Under the pieces are notes generated by a model. That model did no database searches and was not told where the DNA came from. It worked only from the letters and a program-made list of their open reading frames with translations. From assembly GCA_910578985.1 (NCBI GenBank), contig CAJTSF010000006.1, forward strand, positions 1-64,000: DNA of 64,000 bases, given 5' to 3'. Source of the DNA: an uncultured Odoribacter sp. (GTDB lineage: Bacteria > Bacteroidota > Bacteroidia > Bacteroidales > Marinifilaceae). The translations under genes were made by a program, and so were the position numbers. This document shows, piece by piece, positions 18,165-25,408 of the stretch (within the stretch, counting starts at the first letter, position 1; every line of letters starts with the position of its first letter).

Positions 18165-18454
18165 CTATTCTATAAACCATCTGTACCTCTCCCCACCTTG
18201 CAGCGCATCCGTTATCCCAAAGGCAAGCATTGGTACAACCTGCATTTCCCTATCCGTTCGGCAAACTGGTGCTTGTTCAAATAATGGTCTTTCAGTTTAT
18301 CCATCTTCCTCGGGTGTTGCCCTGCGTCATAGTTGGCAAACAGCTCATACACTCCCCTTGGCAGGTCGCGGTTGTTCATCGCCCTCAGGTCAGAACGGTA
18401 GCCGTCAGTGTTTAAGTTTATGATTAATTGGGGAACGCACTTGTCAAAAACCTC
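18165..18454 (-). pseudogene. Frameshifted remnant of an unidentified gene
   Basis: The minus strand from 18454 reads a credible protein segment that includes LNTDGYRSDLRAMNNRD and RGVYELFANYDAGQHPRKM, and stops at LYQCLPLG. A one-base shift at that point continues as ITDALQGGERYRWFIE before the next stop. The codon use and composition are protein-like and mid-GC, unlike the AT-rich island beside it. No start codon with a ribosome site is visible, and a TAG precedes the open part. It is probably the decayed 3' part of a gene brought in by a mobile element. I cannot name the family. Confidence 0.55.
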
Positions 18455-18497
18455 CTAAAAACAAAAACAGCCACTTGGTCAAGTGATTGATGACGAG

Positions 18498-18541
18498 AGC
18501 GGAAAACGGGACTCAAACCCGCACCCACCCGGCTTGTAAGA
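18498..18541 (-). other. tRNA 3'-half fragment, candidate attachment site
   Basis: On the minus strand this reads as anticodon loop CTTACAA, 3' anticodon stem, variable loop, a T-arm (GCGGGTTTGAGTCCCG) and acceptor-like TTTTCCGCT. The 5' half is missing, because the sequence upstream is the end of topB. It is not a functional tRNA and does not match tRNA-Val(TAC) at 45554. Such 3' ends are typical attachment sites left by tRNA-targeting integrases. Confidence 0.5.
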
Positions 18542-18544
18542 CGT

Positions 18545-20362
18545 TTACCGTTTCTTTTTCGGTTTCTCCGCTTTCTCCGGCTGTTCCTCGACGGTGATGG
18601 TCTTGGAGGAGGCATACTTCACGTGGTGTATCAGTTCATTCACCATCACCTTCAACTCCTCCATAAACTCTCCCACGGCGTAGCTCCCGTCCTCTATCAT
18701 GCGCAGTTTCTTTTCCCATTGTCCCGTCAGTTCCGCCGATTTCAGCAGCCCGTTCTGTATCGTGTCGATGAGCTCCGTGCCGGTGGCGGTGGCGAGTATC
18801 CGTTTCTTGTCCTTGCGGATGTATTGCCTTTTGAAAAGCGTCTCGATGATATTGGCGCGGGTGGAGGGGCGTCCGATGCCGTTCTCTTTCATCAGGTCGC
18901 GCAGTTCCTCGTCCTCCACCTGCTTGCCGGCGGTCTCCATGGCGCGCAGGAGGTCGGCTTCCGTGTAATATTTCGGCGGCTGGGTCTGCTTTTCCAGCAA
19001 TTCCGGCGCGTGCGCTCCCCGTTCCCCTTTCTCGTACAGCGGGAGGACGTTCTCTTCGTTCTGCTTGTCCGTGTGGGTCCCGAACACCACCCGCCACGCC
19101 GGGTCCACAATCTGCTTGCCCGTCGCCTTGAAATCCTCTGCGCCGATTCGTGCCGTCACCGTGGTGTTCGCCACCTCGCAGTCGGGGTAAAACACCGCGA
19201 TGAACCTCCGTGCCACCAAGTCGTACACCCGTTTCTCGTCCGGCGTCATGTCGTAGGTGAACACCCCCGTGGGGATGATGGCGTGGTGGTCGGTGATTTT
19301 CTTGTCGTTGAACACCTTCGCCGACTTGCGTATCTTGCCGCCTTCCAGTATCGGCGCCGTCAATGCCTTGTAAGGCTCCAGTCCTTTCAGGATGCCGGGC
19401 ACCTTGGGGTACTGGTCGTTCGGCAGGAAGTTCGTGTCCACGCGGGGATAGGTGGTCAGTTTCTTTTCGTAGAGCGACTGGATGATTTTCAATGTGTTTT
19501 CCGCCGTGAAGGCGTATTTGCGGTTGCACTCCACCTGTAGCGAGGTCAGGTCGAACAGTTTCGGCGGATGCTCCATCGCCTTTTTCCGCTCCACGCCCGT
19601 AATCTCCAGCTCCTCCGGGCGGATGCGCTCCATCAGAGCCTCTGCCTCCTCGCGCTGCTTGAACCGTCCGCGCTGGCAGGCGAACACCCCTTCGCGGTAG
19701 GTCGTGCGGATTTCCCAATAGGTTTCCGGCTTGAAGTTGTCGATGGCTTTCTGCCGTTCCACGACCAATGCCAGCGTGGGGGTCTGCACCCGCCCGATGG
19801 AGAGCACGTTCTTGCCTGTCCCGTATTTCAGCGTGTACGCCCGCGTGGCGTTCATCCCCAGCAGCCAGTCGCCGATGGCGCGTGCCGACCCTGCGGCGTA
19901 CAGCGTGTCGAACTCCGAGGCGTCCATCAGTTTCTCGAACCCTTCGCGGATCGCCTCCTCCGTCAGCGATGAAATCCAGAGCCGCTTCACCGGCACCCCG
20001 CATTTCGCTTTCGTCAGCACCCACCGCTGTATCAGCTCTCCCTCCTGGCCGGCATCCCCGCAGTTGATGACCTCCTCCGCCTGCTTCACCAGTTCCTCGA
20101 TGACGGCGAACTGTTTCTTGATGCCCTCGTCCTCAATCAGCCGGATGCGGAACTTCGACGGAATCATCGGCAGCACCCCCATGTTCCACTTCTGCCATTT
20201 CTCCGTGTACTCCCCCGGCTCCTGCAACGTGCACAGGTGCCCGAAAGTCCACGTCACGCAATACCCGTTCCCCTCCAGATACCCGTTCCTGCGGGTATTG
20301 GCGCCTAAGATACGGGCAATCTCCTTCGCCACGCTCGGCTTTTCCGCAATGCACATTTTCAT
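18545..20362 (-). CDS. topB: DNA topoisomerase III (type IA)
   Basis: 605 residues from the ATG at 20362. A longer frame from 20485 is rejected because a good promoter lies at 20389-20420. The TOPRIM domain begins MKMCIAEKPSVAKEIARILGA and includes the acidic cluster NCGDAGQEGELI. The catalytic tyrosine lies in LTTYPRVDTNFLP. The C-terminal part is short and Lys-rich (EKPKKKR) without zinc fingers. The enzyme relaxes and decatenates single-stranded regions. topB copies occur both on chromosomes and on Bacteroidetes conjugative elements; the tRNA fragment and gene remnant just downstream leave the mobile origin open. Confidence 0.95.
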   Translation of the reverse strand: MKMCIAEKPSVAKEIARILGANTRRNGYLEGNGYCVTWTFGHLCTLQEPGEYTEKWQKWNMGVLPMIPSKFRIRLIEDEGIKKQFAVIEELVKQAEEVINCGDAGQEGELIQRWVLTKAKCGVPVKRLWISSLTEEAIREGFEKLMDASEFDTLYAAGSARAIGDWLLGMNATRAYTLKYGTGKNVLSIGRVQTPTLALVVERQKAIDNFKPETYWEIRTTYREGVFACQRGRFKQREEAEALMERIRPEELEITGVERKKAMEHPPKLFDLTSLQVECNRKYAFTAENTLKIIQSLYEKKLTTYPRVDTNFLPNDQYPKVPGILKGLEPYKALTAPILEGGKIRKSAKVFNDKKITDHHAIIPTGVFTYDMTPDEKRVYDLVARRFIAVFYPDCEVANTTVTARIGAEDFKATGKQIVDPAWRVVFGTHTDKQNEENVLPLYEKGERGAHAPELLEKQTQPPKYYTEADLLRAMETAGKQVEDEELRDLMKENGIGRPSTRANIIETLFKRQYIRKDKKRILATATGTELIDTIQNGLLKSAELTGQWEKKLRMIEDGSYAVGEFMEELKVMVNELIHHVKYASSKTITVEEQPEKAEKPKKKR

Positions 20363-20388
20363 CGTCCGGCAATCTTTTTTTTCAGGCG

Positions 20389-20420
20389 CAAAGATAGGGA
20401 ACATACCACTCGCGCCCAAA
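20389..20420 (-). promoter_or_regulatory. topB promoter
   Basis: On the minus strand TTTG (plus 20417-20420), 20-nt spacer, TATCTTTG (plus 20389-20396): a full match to the Bacteroidetes consensus, about 27 nt before the ATG. Confidence 0.8.
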
Positions 20421-20444
20421 TATACCACCTGAAAAGTGGTATAT
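20420..20444. promoter_or_regulatory. Palindromic operator-like site at the topB promoter
   Basis: ATATACCAC and GTGGTATAT form a perfect 9-bp inverted repeat around a 7-base spacer, touching the topB -33 element. A third half-site, ATACCAC, is at 20403-20409 inside the promoter spacer. This arrangement suggests repressor binding. Confidence 0.6.
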
Positions 20445-20470
20445 GGCGACAGGCTTGTCCTTAAGTTGAG

Positions 20471-20616
20471 CCTAAGTTGCGCCATGGTTCCTTGCCTCTT
20501 CCGCCGTTGTTCGGACGGGGCAAATCCGGTGCTCGGTTGCTCGGGATCGAACGAGCACCGAAGGAGTGGCGAACGAGCAGCGAGGAAGGGAGCAAGGAAC
20601 CATGACGCAACTTAGG
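20471..20616. repeat. Foldback element with 25-bp terminal inverted arms
   Basis: Arms at 20471-20495 and 20592-20616 are complementary except for one base; the left arm starts CCTAAGTTGCG. Nested inside is a second inverted pair (GGTGCTCG and CGAGCACC) and direct repeats of GAACGAGCA. There is no open frame. It resembles a miniature foldback/MITE-like repeat inserted upstream of topB. Confidence 0.7.
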
Positions 20617-20672
20617 TGCAAATAGGGAGAAAAAATTCAACTATTGCGCATACGTATGTTATATTTTTTCCA

Positions 20673-20680
20673 TAACTTTG
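20673..20680 (+). promoter_or_regulatory. Candidate -7 element (TAACTTTG)
   Basis: Matches TAnnTTTG and lies 12 nt before the ATG at 20692. No clear -33 TTTG is seen at the expected distance. Confidence 0.45.
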
Positions 20681-20691
20681 TTAAGACGATT

Positions 20692-21387
20692 ATGAGAGCA
20701 ATTGTTTTGTCATTCAGCATCTGTTTGCTGCTCGGTTGTCGGACGAACAACCATCCGGTACAGCAAACGCCGTCGGCAATTAGCCGTGCGCTTTCTTCGG
20801 AGTTGACTCCTGCCCAACAGGAGGCGTTTCAATCCATGGTGGAAGATGCCAGATCCACCCGGACAAAGGTGGGAAGGCCTATTTCTCTCATGGACGGGAT
20901 TGTCGAAGCTGCCGACAAGGAAATCACTTACCTGCCGATGTATGATTTGGATATAGACAAATTCCACAGCCTTCCGACGCCGGAGAATTTGTTCAATTCC
21001 TTGGTGCCGGTGCGGGACAGCATGTATTTCCTGGTGTGCGAAGGCGGCGAAATCCTGTACACGCTGTTTGCCGTGAAAAGGAAGGGACAATGGTTACCTG
21101 GAGGGCTTGTGCATGGGCGTACCAGCGGGGTGTATCGAAAGTTCGGAATACAGCCGCCTCCGCCGAGTCCGGTGGAAAAGTTGCTGCAAGATGCGCGGCG
21201 GACGGACTGGAGGGTGTTCAGGTGCGTGTTCTATATCTATTTCACTTACTGCCTGGAGGGCGAGCGTTTTTATTATTCGGTGACGGATGACAAAAACATG
21301 ACCTCTGCCGAGGCTTGCGAGGATATCGGTTCGTTTGTCGAACGTCTGAAGGAAGACCAAGCGAGGGGAGAAGAGTATTACTACTGA
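20692..21387 (+). CDS. Hypothetical lipoprotein
   Basis: 231 residues from ATG 20692; an upstream ATG at 20644 is rejected because the putative -7 box lies between. Lipoprotein signal MRAIVLSFSICLLLGC with Cys16. The mature part has no motif I recognise. It contains a strand-rich stretch (SMYFLVCEGGEILYTLFAVKRKGQW) and ends in acidic and Tyr residues. It is transcribed alone and faces speA across a hairpin terminator. Confidence 0.65.
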   Translation: MRAIVLSFSICLLLGCRTNNHPVQQTPSAISRALSSELTPAQQEAFQSMVEDARSTRTKVGRPISLMDGIVEAADKEITYLPMYDLDIDKFHSLPTPENLFNSLVPVRDSMYFLVCEGGEILYTLFAVKRKGQWLPGGLVHGRTSGVYRKFGIQPPPPSPVEKLLQDARRTDWRVFRCVFYIYFTYCLEGERFYYSVTDDKNMTSAEACEDIGSFVERLKEDQARGEEYYY

Positions 21388-21402
21388 AGTTTCATGGAAT
21401 AC

Positions 21403-21455
21403 CCCCCGATGCTCTTCCTGCCTCCGGACCGGATATTTAGGAAGAGCATCGGGGG
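21403..21455. terminator. Bidirectional terminator hairpin
   Basis: CCCCCGATGCTCTTCCT pairs perfectly (17 bp) with its complement at 21439-21455 around a 19-nt loop, between the convergent lipoprotein gene and speA. Confidence 0.75.
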
Positions 21456-21461
21456 TGAGGA

Positions 21462-23351
21462 TTATTCCAAATACGTGTACCCGTAGAGCCCGGAGCGGTA
21501 GTTGGAGAGGAATTCGCGTCCCTCTTCGGGGGAGATGATGCCTTTCTTGACGGAGGACATCACCCATACCTCCACGGTGCGTGCCATGCGTTTCGGGTTG
21601 AACTGGACGTAGTCGAGCACGTCGGCGACGGTCTCGCCCTCGATGATTTTGTCGATGACATATTCGCCGCCTTTCACCTTGATGTGCACGGCATTGGTGT
21701 CGCCGAACAGGTTGTGCAGGTCGCCCAGGATTTCCTGGTATGCCCCCACGAGGAAGACGCCGAAATAGTACGGTTCTTTGTTGTTCAGTTCGTGTACGGG
21801 CAGGCTGTGGGAGAAGTTGCGCGTGGAGATGAAGTTGTTGATTTTCCCGTCCGAGTCGCAGGTGATGTCCTGGATGGTGGCGGATTTCACCGGCTGCTCG
21901 TTGAGCCGCGACAGGGGGATGATGGGGAACACCTGGTCGATTGCCCACGAGTCGGGCAGCGACTGGAAGAGGGAGAAGTTGCAGAAATATTTGTCCGGCA
22001 ACATCTTGGATATCTTTTTCAGTTCGTCGGGGGCATGCTTCGTGGCGTTCGCCATGTCGTAGATTTCCCGTGCCACCGACCAGAACAGGCGCTCCACCTG
22101 GGCGCGGGTGTTCAGGTCGATTAACCCCAGGTTGAAGAGGTTCAGGGCGTCCTCGCGGCATTGCAGGGCGTCGTGCCAGGTCTCCAACAGGCGGGGCTGG
22201 TTGAGGTTGTCCCAAAGCTGGTACAGTTCCTTTACCAGCTCGTGGGCGTCCTCTCCGATTTCCTCGTCCTCGTTGAAGGCGGGGAGGCTGGTGCTTGCCA
22301 GCGCTTCGAACACCAGCACGGAGTGGTGGGCGGTCAGGGAGCGTCCGGATTCGGTGATGATGTTGGGTTGCGGGAGCTCGTTCTTCTCGCACACGTCCAC
22401 GATGGAGGAGACGGCGTCATTGACGTACTCCTGGATGGAGTAGTTCATGCTGTTGGAGGTGGCGGAACGGGTGCCGTCGTAGTCCACGCCGAGGCCGCCG
22501 CCGATGTCCACGAAGTTGATGTTGTAGCCGAGTCTTTTCAGTTGCACGTAGAACTGCGACGCCTCTTTCAGCGCCGTTTTGATGCGGCGGATGTTGGTCA
22601 CCTGGCTGCCGATGTGGAAGTGGATGAGTTGCAGGCAATCCGCCATCTTGTTCTTTTCGAGCAGTTCCAGCGCTTCCAGGAGTTCGCTGGAATTGACGCC
22701 GAATTTGCTGACGTCGCCCCCGGATTCCTCCCATTTGCCGCTGCCGGAGCTGGCGAGCTTGATGCGGATGCCGATATTGGGCTTCACGCCCATCTTTTTG
22801 GCGAGGCGGGCGATGGTTTTCAGTTCGATGAGTTTTTCCACCACGAGGTAGATGCGGCGCCCCATTTTCTGCGCCAGCAGCGCCAGTTCGATGTAGCTCT
22901 CGTCCTTGTAGCCGTTGCAGATAATCATGGCGTCGTCGTCGATGTCGATGGAGAGGACGGCATGCAGTTCCGGTTTGGAGCCGGCTTCCAGCCCGATGTT
23001 GAATTTGTTGCCGTGGCTGACGATTTCCTCCACGACGGGGCGCATCTGATTGACTTTGATGGGGTAGATGATGAAGTTCTTCGCGGAGTAGCCGTATTCT
23101 TTGGCGGCGGTTTCGAAGCAGTTGGATATTTTCTCGATGCGGTTGTCGAGGATGTCCGGGAAACGCAGCAGCACGGGTGCGGAAACGTCGCGCACCTGCA
23201 ACTCTTCCATCAACTCCTTCAAGTCGATGGAGGGGCCTCCGGCTTTCGGTGTCACGGCAACGTGGCCTTTCTCGTTGATTGAAAAATAGTTCAGCCCCCA
23301 ACCGTTGATGTTATACAGTTCCGCTGAATCGTCGATACTCCATTTTCTCAT
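21462..23351 (-). CDS. speA: Biosynthetic arginine decarboxylase
   Basis: 629 residues from the ATG at 23351; a GTG three codons upstream is possible but less likely. SpeA-type PLP enzyme of fold III. It starts RKWSIDDSAELYNINGWG. The PLP-lysine region is YPIKVNQMRPVVEEI, followed by the glycine-rich FVDIGGGLGVDYDGT and the C-terminal active-site stretch PDSWAIDQVFPIIPLSRLNEQP. It converts arginine to agmatine for spermidine or carboxyspermidine synthesis. A TAGTTTTG -7-like element lies on the minus strand at plus 23386-23393. Confidence 0.96.
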   Translation of the reverse strand: MRKWSIDDSAELYNINGWGLNYFSINEKGHVAVTPKAGGPSIDLKELMEELQVRDVSAPVLLRFPDILDNRIEKISNCFETAAKEYGYSAKNFIIYPIKVNQMRPVVEEIVSHGNKFNIGLEAGSKPELHAVLSIDIDDDAMIICNGYKDESYIELALLAQKMGRRIYLVVEKLIELKTIARLAKKMGVKPNIGIRIKLASSGSGKWEESGGDVSKFGVNSSELLEALELLEKNKMADCLQLIHFHIGSQVTNIRRIKTALKEASQFYVQLKRLGYNINFVDIGGGLGVDYDGTRSATSNSMNYSIQEYVNDAVSSIVDVCEKNELPQPNIITESGRSLTAHHSVLVFEALASTSLPAFNEDEEIGEDAHELVKELYQLWDNLNQPRLLETWHDALQCREDALNLFNLGLIDLNTRAQVERLFWSVAREIYDMANATKHAPDELKKISKMLPDKYFCNFSLFQSLPDSWAIDQVFPIIPLSRLNEQPVKSATIQDITCDSDGKINNFISTRNFSHSLPVHELNNKEPYYFGVFLVGAYQEILGDLHNLFGDTNAVHIKVKGGEYVIDKIIEGETVADVLDYVQFNPKRMARTVEVWVMSSVKKGIISPEEGREFLSNYRSGLYGYTYLE

Positions 23352-23411
23352 TTGATGCACTGAAAAACAATTGTTAAACGTCCTGCAAAACTAAGGGAAT
23401 TAATTGAATAT

Positions 23412-24872
23412 TCATAATTTTTCAATTCCCTCTATCCCGTTGCGCGACAATATGAGCCGAAAACGTTTATAATCAATCTTTTCCTCGCTTTTCAATTGCA
23501 TGAGGAGGTTGATGTAATAGGTCCTTTCGCCCAGCACGGTTTCGTATCCGCCTTTGTCGTCGGGCACTTCGAGGGGCATTTCCCGGTTGTGCATCTTCAG
23601 GATGAAGGAGGAGACGTTGAAGCGCTGGATATTGTGGATGCCGGAGACCTCATGCTGGTTGCATTCGTCCAGCGTCTGCCCGTCGATGCGCACGAGGGTG
23701 CGGTAGAGGATGATTTTTTCCGTCGTGTGGCGGTTGGTCGCCTCGAGCAGGTCGGAGCGGTCGCGTTTCTCCATGACCTCTTCCGGCACATGGTCCTCCG
23801 TGATGAAGTCCACCCCCTCCTTGATCCAGCCGATGGGCTTGTCCTTGATGCTGATGACCGTTTTGTTGTCGAAGTATTTTTTGGCGAGGCGGTGCACGAA
23901 ATAGTAGCGGGTGAGTTCCTTGATGCGGTCTTTGAGCATATAGCTGACGACCAGCGCCACGAAGAGCGGCATGGTGAAGTTGCCGTATTTCTGCTGGAAG
24001 GAAAAGGCGATGGCGGTGGCGAAAATCATGGAGATGCCGGCGGCGATGCTGAAGGACACCTGTTCCGCCACGGCGCCGTCTTTTTTACGGTTGGCATTCA
24101 GGAACAGGTGGTTCTCCATATAGGTCTGCAACATGCGCAGGCGGTAGAGGACGGTGCGGTTGCGGTCGGGACTGTTTTTTTCGATCACCGCCCAGCCGCG
24201 GGAACGGCGGTAGGCGATTTCCTCGCGTACCATTTCCAACAGGTTGCCCTGCACCCGGGAGAGGCATGCTTCGTCCCGGCGTTTCAGTTTTTTGAGGAGT
24301 TCGAAGGTGTGGTACTCGATTTGGTTCGAGAGGAACTCTTCGCCGAAGCCGTGGGAGAGGCGCGCCTCTTCGCCCTTCCCCTCCTCCGGCAGCAGGTCGC
24401 GCAATTCGCGGTATTGTCCGACGATGCGGCGCACCTGCTCTTCGTATCTCCCGATGGCTTCGGCGCGTTCTCCGGTGTCCGTGTAGAGCCACACGCGTTC
24501 GGCGGCGCGCCGCACGGCACTCCGGGCGATGGTGCAGAACATCTTCACCTGGTACTCCGCTTCCTGCAGGTTCTCGGCGGTCGGTTCGTCCGCCAGTTCG
24601 TTGAAGGCGACCGCCAGGAACTGGAACGGGAGCGCCTCCTCGTTTGCCAGTTCTTCCAGCGAATAGATGGGGGTAATCAGGCGGATGTCGGACTTGACAT
24701 CCCGGTAGAACTGTTTTTTGGTGTAGGTCGCGGCGTTGATGTCCAGTTTGTCGGGCAGGAACATCCAGGCGTTCAGCATGAAATCGGTGTGCGGGCGGTC
24801 TTTCTTCACGAGATACCCGATTTTGAACTCCACGGAGAAGCGGTCATGTATGCGTACTTGAATATCAATCAT
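23412..24872 (-). CDS. Conserved hypothetical membrane protein
   Basis: 486 residues from the ATG at 24872; longer frames run back into the tRNA-Pro gene and are rejected. I do not recognise the family. A beta-rich N-terminal domain is followed by a helical middle (about 100-270). One hydrophobic hairpin sits near residues 310-350 (SIAAGISMIFATAIAFSF, then NFTMPLFVALVVSYMLKD). The C-terminal domain has the pattern RTLVRIDGQTLDECNQHEVSGI. It follows tRNA-Pro and its terminator, upstream of speA with a 60-nt gap. Confidence 0.7.
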   Translation of the reverse strand: MIDIQVRIHDRFSVEFKIGYLVKKDRPHTDFMLNAWMFLPDKLDINAATYTKKQFYRDVKSDIRLITPIYSLEELANEEALPFQFLAVAFNELADEPTAENLQEAEYQVKMFCTIARSAVRRAAERVWLYTDTGERAEAIGRYEEQVRRIVGQYRELRDLLPEEGKGEEARLSHGFGEEFLSNQIEYHTFELLKKLKRRDEACLSRVQGNLLEMVREEIAYRRSRGWAVIEKNSPDRNRTVLYRLRMLQTYMENHLFLNANRKKDGAVAEQVSFSIAAGISMIFATAIAFSFQQKYGNFTMPLFVALVVSYMLKDRIKELTRYYFVHRLAKKYFDNKTVISIKDKPIGWIKEGVDFITEDHVPEEVMEKRDRSDLLEATNRHTTEKIILYRTLVRIDGQTLDECNQHEVSGIHNIQRFNVSSFILKMHNREMPLEVPDDKGGYETVLGERTYYINLLMQLKSEEKIDYKRFRLILSRNGIEGIEKL

Positions 24873-24883
24873 AACCTGTAGGT

Positions 24884-24911
24884 AACAAAAAATGCGCCAA
24901 ACGGCGCATTT
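24884..24911 (-). terminator. Terminator of tRNA-Pro
   Basis: On the minus strand AAATGCGCC-GTTT-GGCGCATTT is followed by TTT, directly after the tRNA and before the 486-residue gene. Confidence 0.8.
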
Positions 24912-24915
24912 GCTG

Positions 24916-24988
24916 TCGAGATGACTGGACTTGAACCAGCGGCCTCCACGTCCCGAACGTGGCGCGCTACCAACTGCGCTACATCTCG
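24916..24988 (-). tRNA. tRNA-Pro (CGG)
   Basis: Full cloverleaf on the minus strand: acceptor CGAGATG/CATCTCG, D-arm GCGC-AGTTGGTA-GCGC, anticodon arm CCACG-TTCGGGA-CGTGG with anticodon CGG, T-arm GCTGG-TTCAAGT-CCAGT, discriminator A. CCA is not encoded. Confidence 0.95.
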
Positions 24989-24998
24989 TTTGCGGTTG

Positions 24999-25006
24999 CA
25001 AATGTA
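24999..25006 (-). promoter_or_regulatory. Candidate -7 element for tRNA-Pro
   Basis: TACATTTG on the minus strand 10 nt before the tRNA. It lies close to the divergent rbfA -7 element. Confidence 0.5.
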
Positions 25007-25029
25007 ATAACGTTTCAGGAAAAAAATGC

Positions 25030-25037
25030 TATATTTG
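25030..25037 (+). promoter_or_regulatory. Candidate -7 element for rbfA
   Basis: TATATTTG, about 33 nt before the rbfA ATG at 25070; the -33 element is not obvious. Confidence 0.5.
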
Positions 25038-25069
25038 CGGAAAAAATTTATCAAATAATTTTCGTTGTC

Positions 25070-25405
25070 ATGGATTCTATCAGGCAAAACAAAGTGTCAA
25101 GATTGATACAGAGGGATTTAAGCGACATGTTCCGGCAGGAATGCAGGGAGTACGCGTTGGGGGCCATGCTCTCCGTCACGACGGTGAGGGTGAGTTCGGA
25201 CCTGTCGTATGCGAGGATATATGTCAGTATTTTCCCCTCCGACCGGACGGAGCAGGTGCTTGCCAGCCTGGAGGAGCACAACAAGAGCATCCGTTTTGCC
25301 CTGGGGCGGAAAATCGGAAAACAGATGCGCATCATTCCCGAACTGCGTTTTTTTGTGGATGACAGCCTCGACTACATCGACAAAATCGACGAACTCTTGA
25401 AATAG
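25070..25405 (+). CDS. rbfA: Ribosome-binding factor A
   Basis: 111 residues from ATG 25070; the longer frame from 24959 overlaps tRNA-Pro and is rejected. KH-like RbfA fold: SRLIQRDLSDMFRQECREY, then VTTVRVSSDLSYARIYVSIF and the C-terminal IPELRFFVDDSLDYIDKIDELL, which is diagnostic. It binds the 30S precursor and helps mature the 5' end of 16S rRNA. The permease gene follows after 3 nt. Confidence 0.95.
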   Translation: MDSIRQNKVSRLIQRDLSDMFRQECREYALGAMLSVTTVRVSSDLSYARIYVSIFPSDRTEQVLASLEEHNKSIRFALGRKIGKQMRIIPELRFFVDDSLDYIDKIDELLK

Positions 25406-25408
25406 CCC

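Noticed and set aside
18230..18415. Plus-strand 61-codon open frame
   Set aside because: It lies antisense to a better protein-like remnant on the minus strand and has no start context.
18498..18541. Functional tRNA gene
   Set aside because: Only the anticodon-loop-to-acceptor half is present; the 5' half is replaced by the topB end.
20363..20485. N-terminal extension of topB
   Set aside because: A consensus promoter and palindrome occupy this stretch, and TOPRIM homology begins at the ATG at 20362.
21684..23282. Long plus-strand open frames opposite speA
   Set aside because: They are antisense shadows from biased codon use; the minus-strand enzyme is complete and well conserved. Similar long antisense frames opposite lon, the 486-residue membrane protein gene, topB and cydA were dismissed for the same reason.
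24959..25069. N-terminal extension of rbfA
   Set aside because: It would overlap tRNA-Pro and both -7 elements; conserved RbfA sequence starts at 25070.
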